A stretch of DNA of 25,260 bases from a bacterium (lineage in GTDB: Bacteria > Chloroflexota > Dormibacteria > UBA8260 > Bog-877). The stretch covers positions 302-25,561 of the forward strand of contig JAKAWF010000015.1 in the NCBI GenBank assembly GCA_021817025.1. Direction: 5' to 3'. Position 1 is the first letter of the stretch. Every line of letters starts with the position of its first letter. The position numbers and the translations under genes are program-made. Below are positions 6,806 through 14,125 of this stretch, piece after piece. The notes beneath the pieces are model-generated. The model searched no databases. It worked only from the letters and a program-made list of their open reading frames with translations, and was not told the DNA's origin.

Positions 6806-8040
6806 GCCGGCCTCCAGATCAATCTCTCCTCTGGGATGTCACCAGGATGGCCGGAACTCACCGCCACCCGCCACACCAGCGCCTCCCCAAAGCGTTCCTG
6901 GAGCCGAGCCGAAGCCTGCCCGATCTCCTCCTGGCGCGCTCGACCAGCTGACCACAGCATCGTCTGCTCAGCTGGCGGTGCCACCAGCTCAAGGGCCTGC
7001 AGCTCTATCACCAGCACCCGGCCGCGGGCCCTTGAGAGCAGGCTGAGAACCGGTGGCAACAGCTCCTCAGCGGTGGCCACCGGCGTGGGCGGCGAGATCT
7101 CCTCCCAGAAGACACCGGGCTGGCCAGCCCCCACCGCCCCATCCTGAGCGTCCTCTCCCCGCAGCACCAAGCGCAGCCGGGTGGCGGCCAACCCCAGCCC
7201 GGCCAGTTCGAGGCTCAGCCCAGAGGCCAGCTCGGGGGCGCCGAAGCGCAGGGATTCGGTGTCCTCCACAACTCCCGCCAGGACCCGCCGCACCCCGCAC
7301 GGGGGCGGACTCCGCCAGGGGTTGATCGCGGCCTGGTCGAGCCCCAGACACAGCCGGTGCAACCGCAGACCGTCCGGACCCAGCTGACGTTGCAGGTCGG
7401 GCAGCGCGATGGCGACGCAGTCGCCGCAGGTGCGCAGGCCAAAGCTGAGCAGCCGCTCCCGGGTTGCTGATGGCAGGGGCAGCTCCGCCACTGGCCAATC
7501 GGCGAGAAACTCAGCCGCTCCGCCCGCGGGCACCAAGCGCGCTCTGCCGGGGCCGGCCATCTGAGCTGCCACCCCGGCCACGAATCTGGATTGGCCCACC
7601 CCCAGAGCAGGCGGCAGCAGCAGAGCTTGCTGGACCTCCCGACCAAGGTGAGAGGCGCGGGCGGCCTCAGTGGCCCAGCGGGCATCCCGGGCGCTGAGGT
7701 CGAGGTAGGCCATGGTGTCGTCGGTCAACTCCACCAGGGGGCTGCAGTTGTAGAGGGCCAGCCTCAGCTTCCGGCGCAGCCGCTCAAGCTCGGCCAGATC
7801 CGCCGACAGCCTGGCGGCATTGGGACAGGCGAGTTCCGCCTGGCGCCAGTCCTGGCTGGGCTGGGCACCCATCGCCAGCGCTGCCTGAGAGGCTGCCAGC
7901 ACCACCATCCGCCCTGCCCGATCCCGCGAGCCCACCAGCACCGCCTCCTGGGCGAGTTCAGGATGAGCCCGCCAGGCCAGCACCAGGGCCAGGTGAGGAA
8001 AGCGGACGCAGGCCACCCTTGACGCTCCTCCGGGGCTCAC
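6802..8040 (-). CDS. imuB: ImuB, Y-family-like mutasome hub protein
   Basis: ImuB proteins resemble Y-family translesion polymerases but usually lack catalytic acidic residues; they connect ImuA and the ImuC polymerase to the sliding clamp. The 412-residue product fits the usual 400-500. N-terminal ACVRFPHLALVLAWRAHPEL matches the ImuB opening, where the first metal-binding Asp is absent. The second catalytic site, SIDE in active enzymes, is replaced by SPLVELTDDTMAYLDLSA (about 100-117), so polymerase activity is unlikely. Residues about 160-260 hold ALGVGQSRFVAGVAAQ and the following thumb-like segment (LLSFGLRTCGDCVAIALPDL). The C-terminal third is a little-finger-like and tail region. Start GTG 8040 overlaps the imuA stop (GTGA), and the stop overlaps the next ATG. 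No clear clamp-binding QxxLxLF motif was seen. Confidence 0.85.
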   Translation of the reverse strand: MSPGGASRVACVRFPHLALVLAWRAHPELAQEAVLVGSRDRAGRMVVLAASQAALAMGAQPSQDWRQAELACPNAARLSADLAELERLRRKLRLALYNCSPLVELTDDTMAYLDLSARDARWATEAARASHLGREVQQALLLPPALGVGQSRFVAGVAAQMAGPGRARLVPAGGAAEFLADWPVAELPLPSATRERLLSFGLRTCGDCVAIALPDLQRQLGPDGLRLHRLCLGLDQAAINPWRSPPPCGVRRVLAGVVEDTESLRFGAPELASGLSLELAGLGLAATRLRLVLRGEDAQDGAVGAGQPGVFWEEISPPTPVATAEELLPPVLSLLSRARGRVLVIELQALELVAPPAEQTMLWSAGRARQEEIGQASARLQERFGEALVWRVAVSSGHPGDIPEERLIWRPA

Positions 8041-8855
8041 CCCATCTCCTGGGCCGGGCTCTCTCCCCCATCGACCAGCCCGCCGGCATCACTGCCAGCC
8101 ACAGCCGGCGCCAGCACCCCAGCCCTCGCATAGACGCGGGGGAAGTCGATCTGGAGCCGGCAGCTTCGGCCGGGCGGACCAAGCCGGCTGCGGGCGACCC
8201 GCACCAGCAGCTGGATGCCCGACACGTCCTGATGGGTCGTGACCCACCCCCGACGCTCACAGGCGAGCTCGATCCCAACTCGGCCCGAGAGCTCCTGGGC
8301 GATGATCAACCCACCCCCCAGCAGCGCCACCGAGTTGCGCTCTTCGACAGCCGCCAGCAAGGCGGATGCAGCCGCCCGGCTGACCGGCCCCCACTCCCTT
8401 GCCAGCAGCACGCAGAACTCAACCCCCGCCCGGATGAGGGAGCGAGCGGCTGCCCAGCCCGCCTGGGGAAGTCGCGGTCGCACCACCCAACAGCTGGCCA
8501 GATCCCCGCCATAGTCCTGGATGTCTCCGGGATCCAGCAGCTGATCGAAATCCACCACCGCCACCGGTGCGGTGTTCGAGATCCTCGCCAGCATTGCCAG
8601 GCTGAGTTCGAAAGCGCCTTCCCCGGGTGCCCCTGAGAGCCAGCTCAGCCGGCCCCTAGGAAGACCCCCACAGGGAATGAGCGCGTCGAGGGGCCCCACC
8701 CCCGTCTCCATGCCGGTCAGCACGAACGCCTCGGCGCGGCGCAGCACCCCCTTCCCGTATCTGCGATCGAGCGCCTGCAGGGCAAGCTGCAGCGAACCAG
8801 ACTGGTCACTCGGCGCCTTGGCCCCGGAACTCTCTACAGGCAAATCCAAACCCAC
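8037..8855 (-). CDS. imuA: ImuA, RecA-like mutasome protein
   Basis: ImuA is a RecA-related protein acting with ImuB and ImuC in damage-induced mutagenesis. I place the start at GTG 8855 (272 residues). A longer frame to 8966 would run through the promoter and operator at 8908-8936, so it is unlikely. The body starts SLQLALQALDRRYGKGVLRR, typical of the family. A RecA-like core follows: GGLPRGRLSWLSGAPGEGAF and a Walker B-like strand VAVVDFDQLLD (about 98-108). The Walker A position reads GAPGEGAF instead of GxxxxGKT, so the Lys and Thr that hold ATP are missing. The C-terminal part has RRGWVTTHQDVSGIQLLVRV. It heads the imuA-imuB-DUF6504 operon. The start has no clear ribosome site; TTG codons just downstream are alternatives. 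Confidence 0.75.
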   Translation of the reverse strand: MGLDLPVESSGAKAPSDQSGSLQLALQALDRRYGKGVLRRAEAFVLTGMETGVGPLDALIPCGGLPRGRLSWLSGAPGEGAFELSLAMLARISNTAPVAVVDFDQLLDPGDIQDYGGDLASCWVVRPRLPQAGWAAARSLIRAGVEFCVLLAREWGPVSRAAASALLAAVEERNSVALLGGGLIIAQELSGRVGIELACERRGWVTTHQDVSGIQLLVRVARSRLGPPGRSCRLQIDFPRVYARAGVLAPAVAGSDAGGLVDGGESPAQEMG

Positions 8856-8907
8856 TGACGGCCATCGCCAAGAAGCAGCAGCGCAGAGGACAGCGAGGCG
8901 TTCACTG

Positions 8908-8936
8908 ATTATACAAACACTCGTTCGCACAATCAA
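8908..8936 (-). promoter_or_regulatory. imuAB promoter (-35 TTGATT, 17 bases, -10 TATAAT)
   Basis: On the minus strand TTGATT (8931-8936) is separated by exactly 17 bases from TATAAT (8908-8913). This is a near-consensus housekeeping promoter in very GC-rich DNA. The spacer contains the SOS-type box. The leader to GTG 8855 would be about 45 bases. Confidence 0.75.
8914..8927. promoter_or_regulatory. LexA/DinR-type SOS operator upstream of imuA
   Basis: The minus strand reads CGAACGAGTGTTTG, matching 13 of 14 positions of the known consensus CGAACRNRYGTTYC. It fills the promoter spacer and touches the -10 box, exactly as at imuC (1215-1228). Both sites share CGAACGnnTGTTT. Confidence 0.72.
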
Positions 8937-9078
8937 TCCCCACCCCGCTCGCTGCCCCCGGGCCACCGGAACCGGGGTGGGTGCGCCTGGCCAGCTGACG
9001 ACGGCCCGGCCAACTGCGCGCCCGCGAAGACCTCCTCCAATTCTGCTTCGAGCCCTGCAGCGATTCCGCCAATCTGAC

Positions 9079-9084
9079 TAAAAT
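9079..9084 (+). promoter_or_regulatory. Possible -10 box of the HU gene
   Basis: TAAAAT lies 52 bases before the HU start codon. No good -35 box is seen. The 280-base region from 8856 to 9136 separates imuA and HU, which are divergent, and otherwise holds only the imuA promoter. Confidence 0.3.
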
Positions 9085-9136
9085 CCCTTACATCAAGCGG
9101 AGAACGTTCACCGCCGCAGTACCGGGAGGCTTGTCT

Positions 9137-9481
9137 ATGAATCGTCGCGAGTTGGCCAAGACCCTACAAAGCAAGGTCGTCGTTCAATACGAGGACGGCA
9201 CCGGCGAGCCCATCTTCCAGAACTTCGCCATGGCTGACGACACCCTCAAGCTGATCTTCGACCTGATCGGGCAACGCCTGGAGGCGGGCGAGGAGGTGTC
9301 CATCGCCGGATTCGGCCGCTGGAAGGTCCGCCCGACCGCGGCTGGAGTGCGCCGCAACCCCCAGACCCAGGAGATGGTGCGGGTGCCGGCATCCCAGAGG
9401 GTGCGCTTTTACCCGGCCACAGCCCTCAAGGGTTCAGTGGCCGGCAAGGTGGCCACCCGGCGCCGCAGTCCCAAGCGCTGA
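9137..9481 (+). CDS. HU-family DNA-binding protein with basic tail
   Basis: HU proteins are dimeric nucleoid proteins that bend DNA and help replication, repair and transcription. The 114-residue product has the family core: an N-terminal helical part (MNRRELAKTL) and the dimer motif AGFGRWKVRPT (about 57-67). The DNA-gripping arm follows with RNPQTQEMVRVPASQRVRF, then YPATALKG. It is about 20 residues longer than the usual 90, ending in an Arg/Lys tail (KVATRRRSPKR) that may add contacts to the DNA backbone. I chose ATG 9137 over TTG 9131 because GGGAGG (9124-9129) is 7 bases before the ATG. The next gene starts 16 bases after the stop, so the two probably share a transcript. Confidence 0.92.
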   Translation: MNRRELAKTLQSKVVVQYEDGTGEPIFQNFAMADDTLKLIFDLIGQRLEAGEEVSIAGFGRWKVRPTAAGVRRNPQTQEMVRVPASQRVRFYPATALKGSVAGKVATRRRSPKR

Positions 9482-9497
9482 CCCCAGGGAGCCATCC

Positions 9498-10466
9498 ATG
9501 CGAGTAGCGATCACCGGCGGTTCAGGCTTTGTCGGCTCGCATCTGGTGCCGCTGCTGCTGGAGTCGGAGCACGAGCTCAGGGTGATCGGGCGCGGCGCGC
9601 GCCCGGTCGCCCTGCCGCCGGGGCTCTCCGTGACCTTCGGCGACGTGGTCACCGGGGAAGGGCTGGAGGAGGCCTTCCGCGACGCTGACGTCGTGGTCAA
9701 CCTGGTCGCCATAATCCGGGCCAAGGGGGTCCAGACCTTCGCCTCAGTGAACAGCCGGGGCACCGCCAACGTGGTCCAGGCCGCCCAGCGCGCCGGGGTT
9801 CGGCGGGTGGTCCAGCTCTCCGCGATCGGGGCCGGACCCGATCCCGCCTTCCCTTACCTGTTCAGCAAGTGGCAGGGCGAGCAGTGGGTGCAGGGAAGTG
9901 GGCTGGAGTGGGTGACCCTGCGGTCCTCGGTGATCTTCGGAGAGGGCGACGGTTTCTTCACCCTGCTCGCCAAGGCGATCAGCCTGCCGGCCCCATTCCT
10001 GGTCATCCCCGGCGACGGCACGGCGGTCTTCCAGCCCATCGCGGCGGACGATGTCGCCCGCTGCCTGCGCGCGGCGGTGGAAGAGCCGCAACGGGCCGGC
10101 AGCATCTATGAGATCGGCGGGCCCGAGCAGCTCACTCTGGAGGAGATCACCCTGGCCGTGGCGGAGTCCACCGGGAAGGAGTGGTTCGGGATCGCTCGGC
10201 GCAGACCACTGCACCTGGACCCCCGCCTGATCCGACCGGGCGCCATCCTGATGGACAAGCTCATGCGAAACCCCCTGGTGACCCCCCAACAGCTGGACAT
10301 GCTGGGCAAGCCCAGTGTCACCACCGTGGACGCGGTCCGGGCCCACTTTGGATTCCAGCCCAAGGCGCTGCGGGCCAACATCGGCTACCTGAAGCGGCCC
10401 AAGCGTTGGCCGCTGACCCTGCTCGACCAGGGGACGGCCAGGATGCACGAGCCCGCCTCGAAATAG
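9498..10466 (+). CDS. NDUFA9-like NAD(P)-binding atypical SDR protein
   Basis: This is an atypical short-chain dehydrogenase/epimerase-fold protein, 322 residues. It opens with the nucleotide-binding TGGSGFVGSHL (residues 6-16), has DVVVNLVAIIR (about 64-74), SAIGAG (about 112-117) and YLFSK (about 120-124) in the place of the YxxxK active site. The C-terminal region (IYEIGGPEQLTLEEI onward) is typical of the NDUFA9/complex I-associated and nucleoside-diphosphate-sugar epimerase-like group. No substrate can be named. It follows the HU gene by 16 bases in the same direction. It is probably soluble or membrane-associated; no transmembrane helix is seen. Confidence 0.85.
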   Translation: MRVAITGGSGFVGSHLVPLLLESEHELRVIGRGARPVALPPGLSVTFGDVVTGEGLEEAFRDADVVVNLVAIIRAKGVQTFASVNSRGTANVVQAAQRAGVRRVVQLSAIGAGPDPAFPYLFSKWQGEQWVQGSGLEWVTLRSSVIFGEGDGFFTLLAKAISLPAPFLVIPGDGTAVFQPIAADDVARCLRAAVEEPQRAGSIYEIGGPEQLTLEEITLAVAESTGKEWFGIARRRPLHLDPRLIRPGAILMDKLMRNPLVTPQQLDMLGKPSVTTVDAVRAHFGFQPKALRANIGYLKRPKRWPLTLLDQGTARMHEPASK

Positions 10467-10481
10467 GGGTCCGATACCATT

Positions 10482-10502
10482 GAGCGGTCGAAGAGGCCGC
10501 TC
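10482..10502 (+). terminator. Weak hairpin after the NAD-binding protein gene
   Basis: GAGCGGTC and GGCCGCTC pair (8 base pairs with one G-T) around the loop GAAGA, 16 bases after the stop at 10466. There is no T-run. It may end part of the transcription before the SCP2-like gene. Confidence 0.35.
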
Positions 10503-10541
10503 CCGAGCGCCCTCAGATGTTGCTCACGAGGAGAGAAATTG

Positions 10542-10880
10542 ATGGCTGATGCCGAGTTGACGCCCCAGGAGATCATGGACCGAATCCCCGGCGCCTTCCA
10601 ACCCGAGAAGGCCCAGGGCGTGACTGCGATCTTCCAGTGGGACATCTCCGGCCCGACCGGCGGTCACTGGTACGTGGAGATCAAGGACGGTGCCTGTCAG
10701 GTTCACGACGGCGACGCGGCGAGCCCCAACATCACCCTCACCCTGGGCGACGAGAACTTCGTGAAGCTGCTCTCGGGTCGGCTCGATGGGACCATGGCCT
10801 TCATGACCGGCAAGCTGAAGGTCAAAGGGGACATGGGGCTGGCCATGAAGCTGCAGCAACTCTTCCGGCTGGGCGCCTAG
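10542..10880 (+). CDS. SCP2-like sterol-carrier-domain protein
   Basis: The 112-residue product is a single SCP2 domain, a small alpha/beta fold that binds lipids or other hydrophobic ligands in a tunnel. Signs of the family are the opening helix (PQEIMDRIPGAF), the strands FQWDISG and WYVEIKDGACQVHDGD, PNITLTLGDENFVKLLSGRL, and the closing MAFMTGKLKVKGDMGLAMKL, the usual end of the domain. It lacks a signal peptide, so it acts in the cytoplasm. ATG 10542 is preceded by AGGAGA (10529-10534). Its stop codon TAG overlaps the stop codon of the facing adnB-like gene in the sequence CTAG. The ligand is unknown. Confidence 0.88.
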   Translation: MADAELTPQEIMDRIPGAFQPEKAQGVTAIFQWDISGPTGGHWYVEIKDGACQVHDGDAASPNITLTLGDENFVKLLSGRLDGTMAFMTGKLKVKGDMGLAMKLQQLFRLGA

Positions 10881-13800
10881 CCAGCACCGGTCCCAGCTCC
10901 CTGGGGGCGCCTGCGCTCAGGGCAGAAGCTCTCGAACTGACAGCCCTGGCAGGGTCGATCCGGGTGGCCCAGCCCGCTCATGGCGGCCGCTGAGCTGGCG
11001 CGCTCGGCCTGGCTGCGCGCCCAGGCCAAGCTGAGCCGCATGGCCCCATGCCCGCAGTCCACCTCCCGCAGCTCGCCGCTCCGCAGCAGCAGAATTGCAG
11101 CCCTGGCAGCGGCTGGCTCCCCCAACAGCCCGGCCTGGAGGGCGGCCGCATAGAGCCGCAGTTGATGCCCGTAGTCGGCCAGCTCGGCCTCTGTGAGCCG
11201 GAGGTTGGTCTTGTAGTCGATGACCAGCAGTTCTCCCGACGGGAGCCTGGCCACCCTGTCGATGGCCCCGACCAGGGGGGGGAGGTCCGCTCCGGCCCAC
11301 TCGCGCCACGAGAAGGCCAACTCGACACCGACCGTGGGCAGGCCCGCCACCGCCAGGCCCGCATAGCCGCGCAGCATCAGCTCCACCTCGGCTGCCTGCT
11401 CCGGCCCGAGGGCGTGCCGGTGGGGCGCCAGGAGGATTTCCAGGTCGGCCGCCCGTGGACCGAGGTCGCGCCTCTGGCGATGGGCGTCCTCCAGGATTCG
11501 ATGCACCAGGGTGCCCATCTCGAGGGCTCCCGATCTGGCGGTTGCCGGGCTCACCGCTGGATCCTCGGTGTCCTCCTCGCCCGGGGGTGCATCCTGGTCC
11601 TGGGCCTGGAAGTTGGCCACGTGCCGAAACCAGAACTGGCGCGGGCACCTGGCCATGGTTCGGAGAGCGCTGAAGCTCAACTGCTGGGGACGGTCGAAGC
11701 GGCCCGATGGGGCGGGACCCGGCCGCGCCGCGAGCACCCGCCATCGCTGCTCGAGCACTGCCGGATCATCGCCGAGGGAAGGTGGCCGACCCTCCGGGAC
11801 GCCCGGGAGCGACACCGCCGGCGTTGTCAGCCACGGCAGCTCCACCGCCTGCGGGAATCCGGGCAGGGAGGAGACCCAAGGCTCCCGCGCCGCCAAGGCG
11901 CCCACCAATTCCGCGTACTCGCTCTTGGGAACGGCGCCCTGCCACAGCTCTTCCAGCACCTGATCCAGCTGCGCCGCGGCGCCCTTGACACCGGGCCTGG
12001 TGGTTGTCACCAGCAGGAGGTCGCGGGCTCTGGTCATCGCCACATAGACCAGCCGGCGGTGCTCGTCACGGGCCACGGCGGCCTCCGCGGACTGCTTCCA
12101 GCGAGCGCCGGCCTCAGTTTCGTCGTCTCCCACTCGGCTCATCACGATGGCTGCCTCCACCCGGTCCCAGAGGACCACCGGACGGGACCTCTCGTGATGG
12201 GGCCGACAGTCCGCCAGCACCACCACCGGCCACTCCAGTCCCTTGGCCCGGTGAATGGTGCTGAGGGTCACCACCTGCTCCGGGCCGCGCGGAGCCGGCT
12301 CGGCCCGGCCGGATGCGTCGGAGATCGACGCGATCCGACCGAGCAGACGCTCCAGCCCCAGCCAGCGGCCCGCGGCCTGGGCCTGGAGCGCGACCCGCTG
12401 GAGGTCCCGCAGAGCGGCCAGGGAGCGCTGCCCGTCCGGATCCCCGGCCAGGGCGCGAGCCTGGTGGTGAGCCAGCAGCCCGCTCCGATCCAAGGCGGTG
12501 GAGAGGACCTCGGCCGCCGGTCTGACCAGGGCTCGAGCGCGAAGCTCCTCCGTGACCTCGAGGAGCCGATCGAGCCGACGCCGCAGGCCCGGGTGAAGCC
12601 CGTCCCCACCAGCCTGCAGGCCGGCTCTGACCCGCTCTCCGAGCGCGGCCGCGGGTCGCTTCGCGTCGCCCACCAGGGCCAGCAGGTCACGGTCGGAGAC
12701 GCGTATCCAGGGGCTCTGGAGGACCCGCACCCAGGCCTGGTCGTCAGCGTCGTCGTTGAGAAGCCGGAGCAGCGCCAGCGCGTCCTTGACCTCGGGCCGG
12801 TCGAGCAGGCCCCCAGTCGCGGTCTGGAACGGGATCCGGCGGCGACGGAGCGCCTCCTCCAGCGCCGGACCGAGGCGGTTGAAGGTGTAGGCGAGCACCG
12901 CCATGTCGCCGTACTCGACCTCCTGATGGGTGCCGTCGGGGTGAGTGATGCCGCCGCGCCGCAGCAGCTCCAAAGCCTGGGCGATACCCTCCGCCTCCGC
13001 CTCCACCGCGGGGGCCAGCCCCAGCAGCACGGGCTGGGGTCGGCCCCGGGCCCGGCCCACCTCCATTGGTTGGTCCCCGGCAAACTGAGGGTCGCCCCGG
13101 ATGATGTGGTCCGCGGCGGCGAGGATGGGGGCCAGTGAGCGGTGGTTGAGAAAGAGCGAGTACGCCCGCCCGGCCGCCTGGGCCATGACCCCGGGCTTGG
13201 CGTCCCGGAAGGCGAAGATCGACTGGCGAGCATCCCCCACCACGTAGAACTCCTCCCGCCCCCCGACCAGCTGCTCCAGGAGCGCGTTCTGCACGGTGCT
13301 GGTGTCCTGGTACTCGTCGACGATGATCACCTGGAAGTTGGAGTGACACCACGCCGCCAGCCTGGGCGAGTCCCGTAGGGCGGCCAGCGCCTGCCGCAGC
13401 AGACCGTCGAAGTCCAGGGCGCGCTGGGCGACCAGGCGGCGCTCCAGTTCCTCCCAGATGGCAACCGTCACCTCCAGGGCGCAACGATGCCAGGCCAGCT
13501 GCGGGGGCGGGTCGCCCGCGGCCTCGAAGCGCCGATAGGCCTCGAGCGACAGCAGCCGGCAGGCCGAAGGGTCCAAGTCGGTGGACCGCAACTTGGTGAC
13601 CGCGGCGGCGCCGCCGTCGACGAGGCCCAGCATGGCCCGCAGGTCCGGCCGCTCGGGAAGCCACCGCCCCGGCCCCTGCCGAGCCGCAAACTGGCCCTTC
13701 ACGAATTCGGCGGCCTCCCCCAGCAGCACCTGGGCTTCGACCTCGTCGACCAAGGAGAGGTCGCCGGGGAGCGCCGCCAGGTACGGCTGCTCGCCCAGCA

Positions 13801-14125
13801 GACGGCGGGCCAGCTGGTGAAAGGTGCCGATCCAAGCCCCCTCCAGGGGGCTGTCAGGTCCGCCGGGAGCCGAGATCCCAGCCCCCTCCAGGGTCGCCAC
13901 GATCCGCTGACGCAGCTCGACCGCAGCGCGGTCCGTGAAGGTGACGGCCATGATCCTGGAGGGGTGGACCCCCTCGCCGACTCGGAGAGCGTAGAGGGCG
14001 GCCATGGTCTTGGTCTTGCCGCTGCCCGCAGCCGCCGCCACCTTGACCGGGCCGCGGCCGCGCTGCTCGACGACCTCCCTCTGTGCGGCGGTCAACCCCG
14101 CCAGCAGACTCTCCTCGGGCGTCAC
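10877..14125 (-). CDS. adnB: AdnB-like UvrD-family helicase with C-terminal RecB-type nuclease
   Basis: AdnAB is the helicase-nuclease that resects double-strand breaks in mycobacteria and relatives; each subunit has a UvrD-like motor and a RecB-type nuclease. This 1082-residue protein has an intact motor: Walker A AAAGSGKT (31-38), TFTDRAAVELRQR, GTFHQLARRLL, DEYQD (about 268), VVGDARQSIFAFRDA, STIHRAKGLEWPVVVLADC and RRLVYVAMTRARDLLL (about 690). The nuclease part has GAIDR and VIDYKTN (about 968). Four cysteines suit an iron-sulfur staple: one in ARCPRQFWF (about 826) and three in CQGCQFESFC (about 1053-1062). Start GTG 14125 overlaps the stop of the upstream partner (GTGA). The order adnA then adnB matches the mycobacterial one. 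An AddA/RecB-like name is possible, but the paired architecture favours AdnB. Confidence 0.85.
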   Translation of the reverse strand: MTPEESLLAGLTAAQREVVEQRGRGPVKVAAAAGSGKTKTMAALYALRVGEGVHPSRIMAVTFTDRAAVELRQRIVATLEGAGISAPGGPDSPLEGAWIGTFHQLARRLLGEQPYLAALPGDLSLVDEVEAQVLLGEAAEFVKGQFAARQGPGRWLPERPDLRAMLGLVDGGAAAVTKLRSTDLDPSACRLLSLEAYRRFEAAGDPPPQLAWHRCALEVTVAIWEELERRLVAQRALDFDGLLRQALAALRDSPRLAAWCHSNFQVIIVDEYQDTSTVQNALLEQLVGGREEFYVVGDARQSIFAFRDAKPGVMAQAAGRAYSLFLNHRSLAPILAAADHIIRGDPQFAGDQPMEVGRARGRPQPVLLGLAPAVEAEAEGIAQALELLRRGGITHPDGTHQEVEYGDMAVLAYTFNRLGPALEEALRRRRIPFQTATGGLLDRPEVKDALALLRLLNDDADDQAWVRVLQSPWIRVSDRDLLALVGDAKRPAAALGERVRAGLQAGGDGLHPGLRRRLDRLLEVTEELRARALVRPAAEVLSTALDRSGLLAHHQARALAGDPDGQRSLAALRDLQRVALQAQAAGRWLGLERLLGRIASISDASGRAEPAPRGPEQVVTLSTIHRAKGLEWPVVVLADCRPHHERSRPVVLWDRVEAAIVMSRVGDDETEAGARWKQSAEAAVARDEHRRLVYVAMTRARDLLLVTTTRPGVKGAAAQLDQVLEELWQGAVPKSEYAELVGALAAREPWVSSLPGFPQAVELPWLTTPAVSLPGVPEGRPPSLGDDPAVLEQRWRVLAARPGPAPSGRFDRPQQLSFSALRTMARCPRQFWFRHVANFQAQDQDAPPGEEDTEDPAVSPATARSGALEMGTLVHRILEDAHRQRRDLGPRAADLEILLAPHRHALGPEQAAEVELMLRGYAGLAVAGLPTVGVELAFSWREWAGADLPPLVGAIDRVARLPSGELLVIDYKTNLRLTEAELADYGHQLRLYAAALQAGLLGEPAAARAAILLLRSGELREVDCGHGAMRLSLAWARSQAERASSAAAMSGLGHPDRPCQGCQFESFCPERRRPQGAGTGAG

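Noticed and set aside
8037..8966. Longer imuA start at 8966
   Set aside because: The extra 37 codons run through the -35, SOS box and -10, so they are upstream of the expected transcript start.
9095..9115. GAACGTTC before the HU gene as another SOS box
   Set aside because: The half-sites have no 4-base spacer, so it does not fit the LexA pattern seen at imuA and imuC.
11048..13138. Plus-strand open frame of 696 codons opposite the adnB-like gene
   Set aside because: Shadow of the helicase-nuclease gene; no recognisable domain in the translated product.
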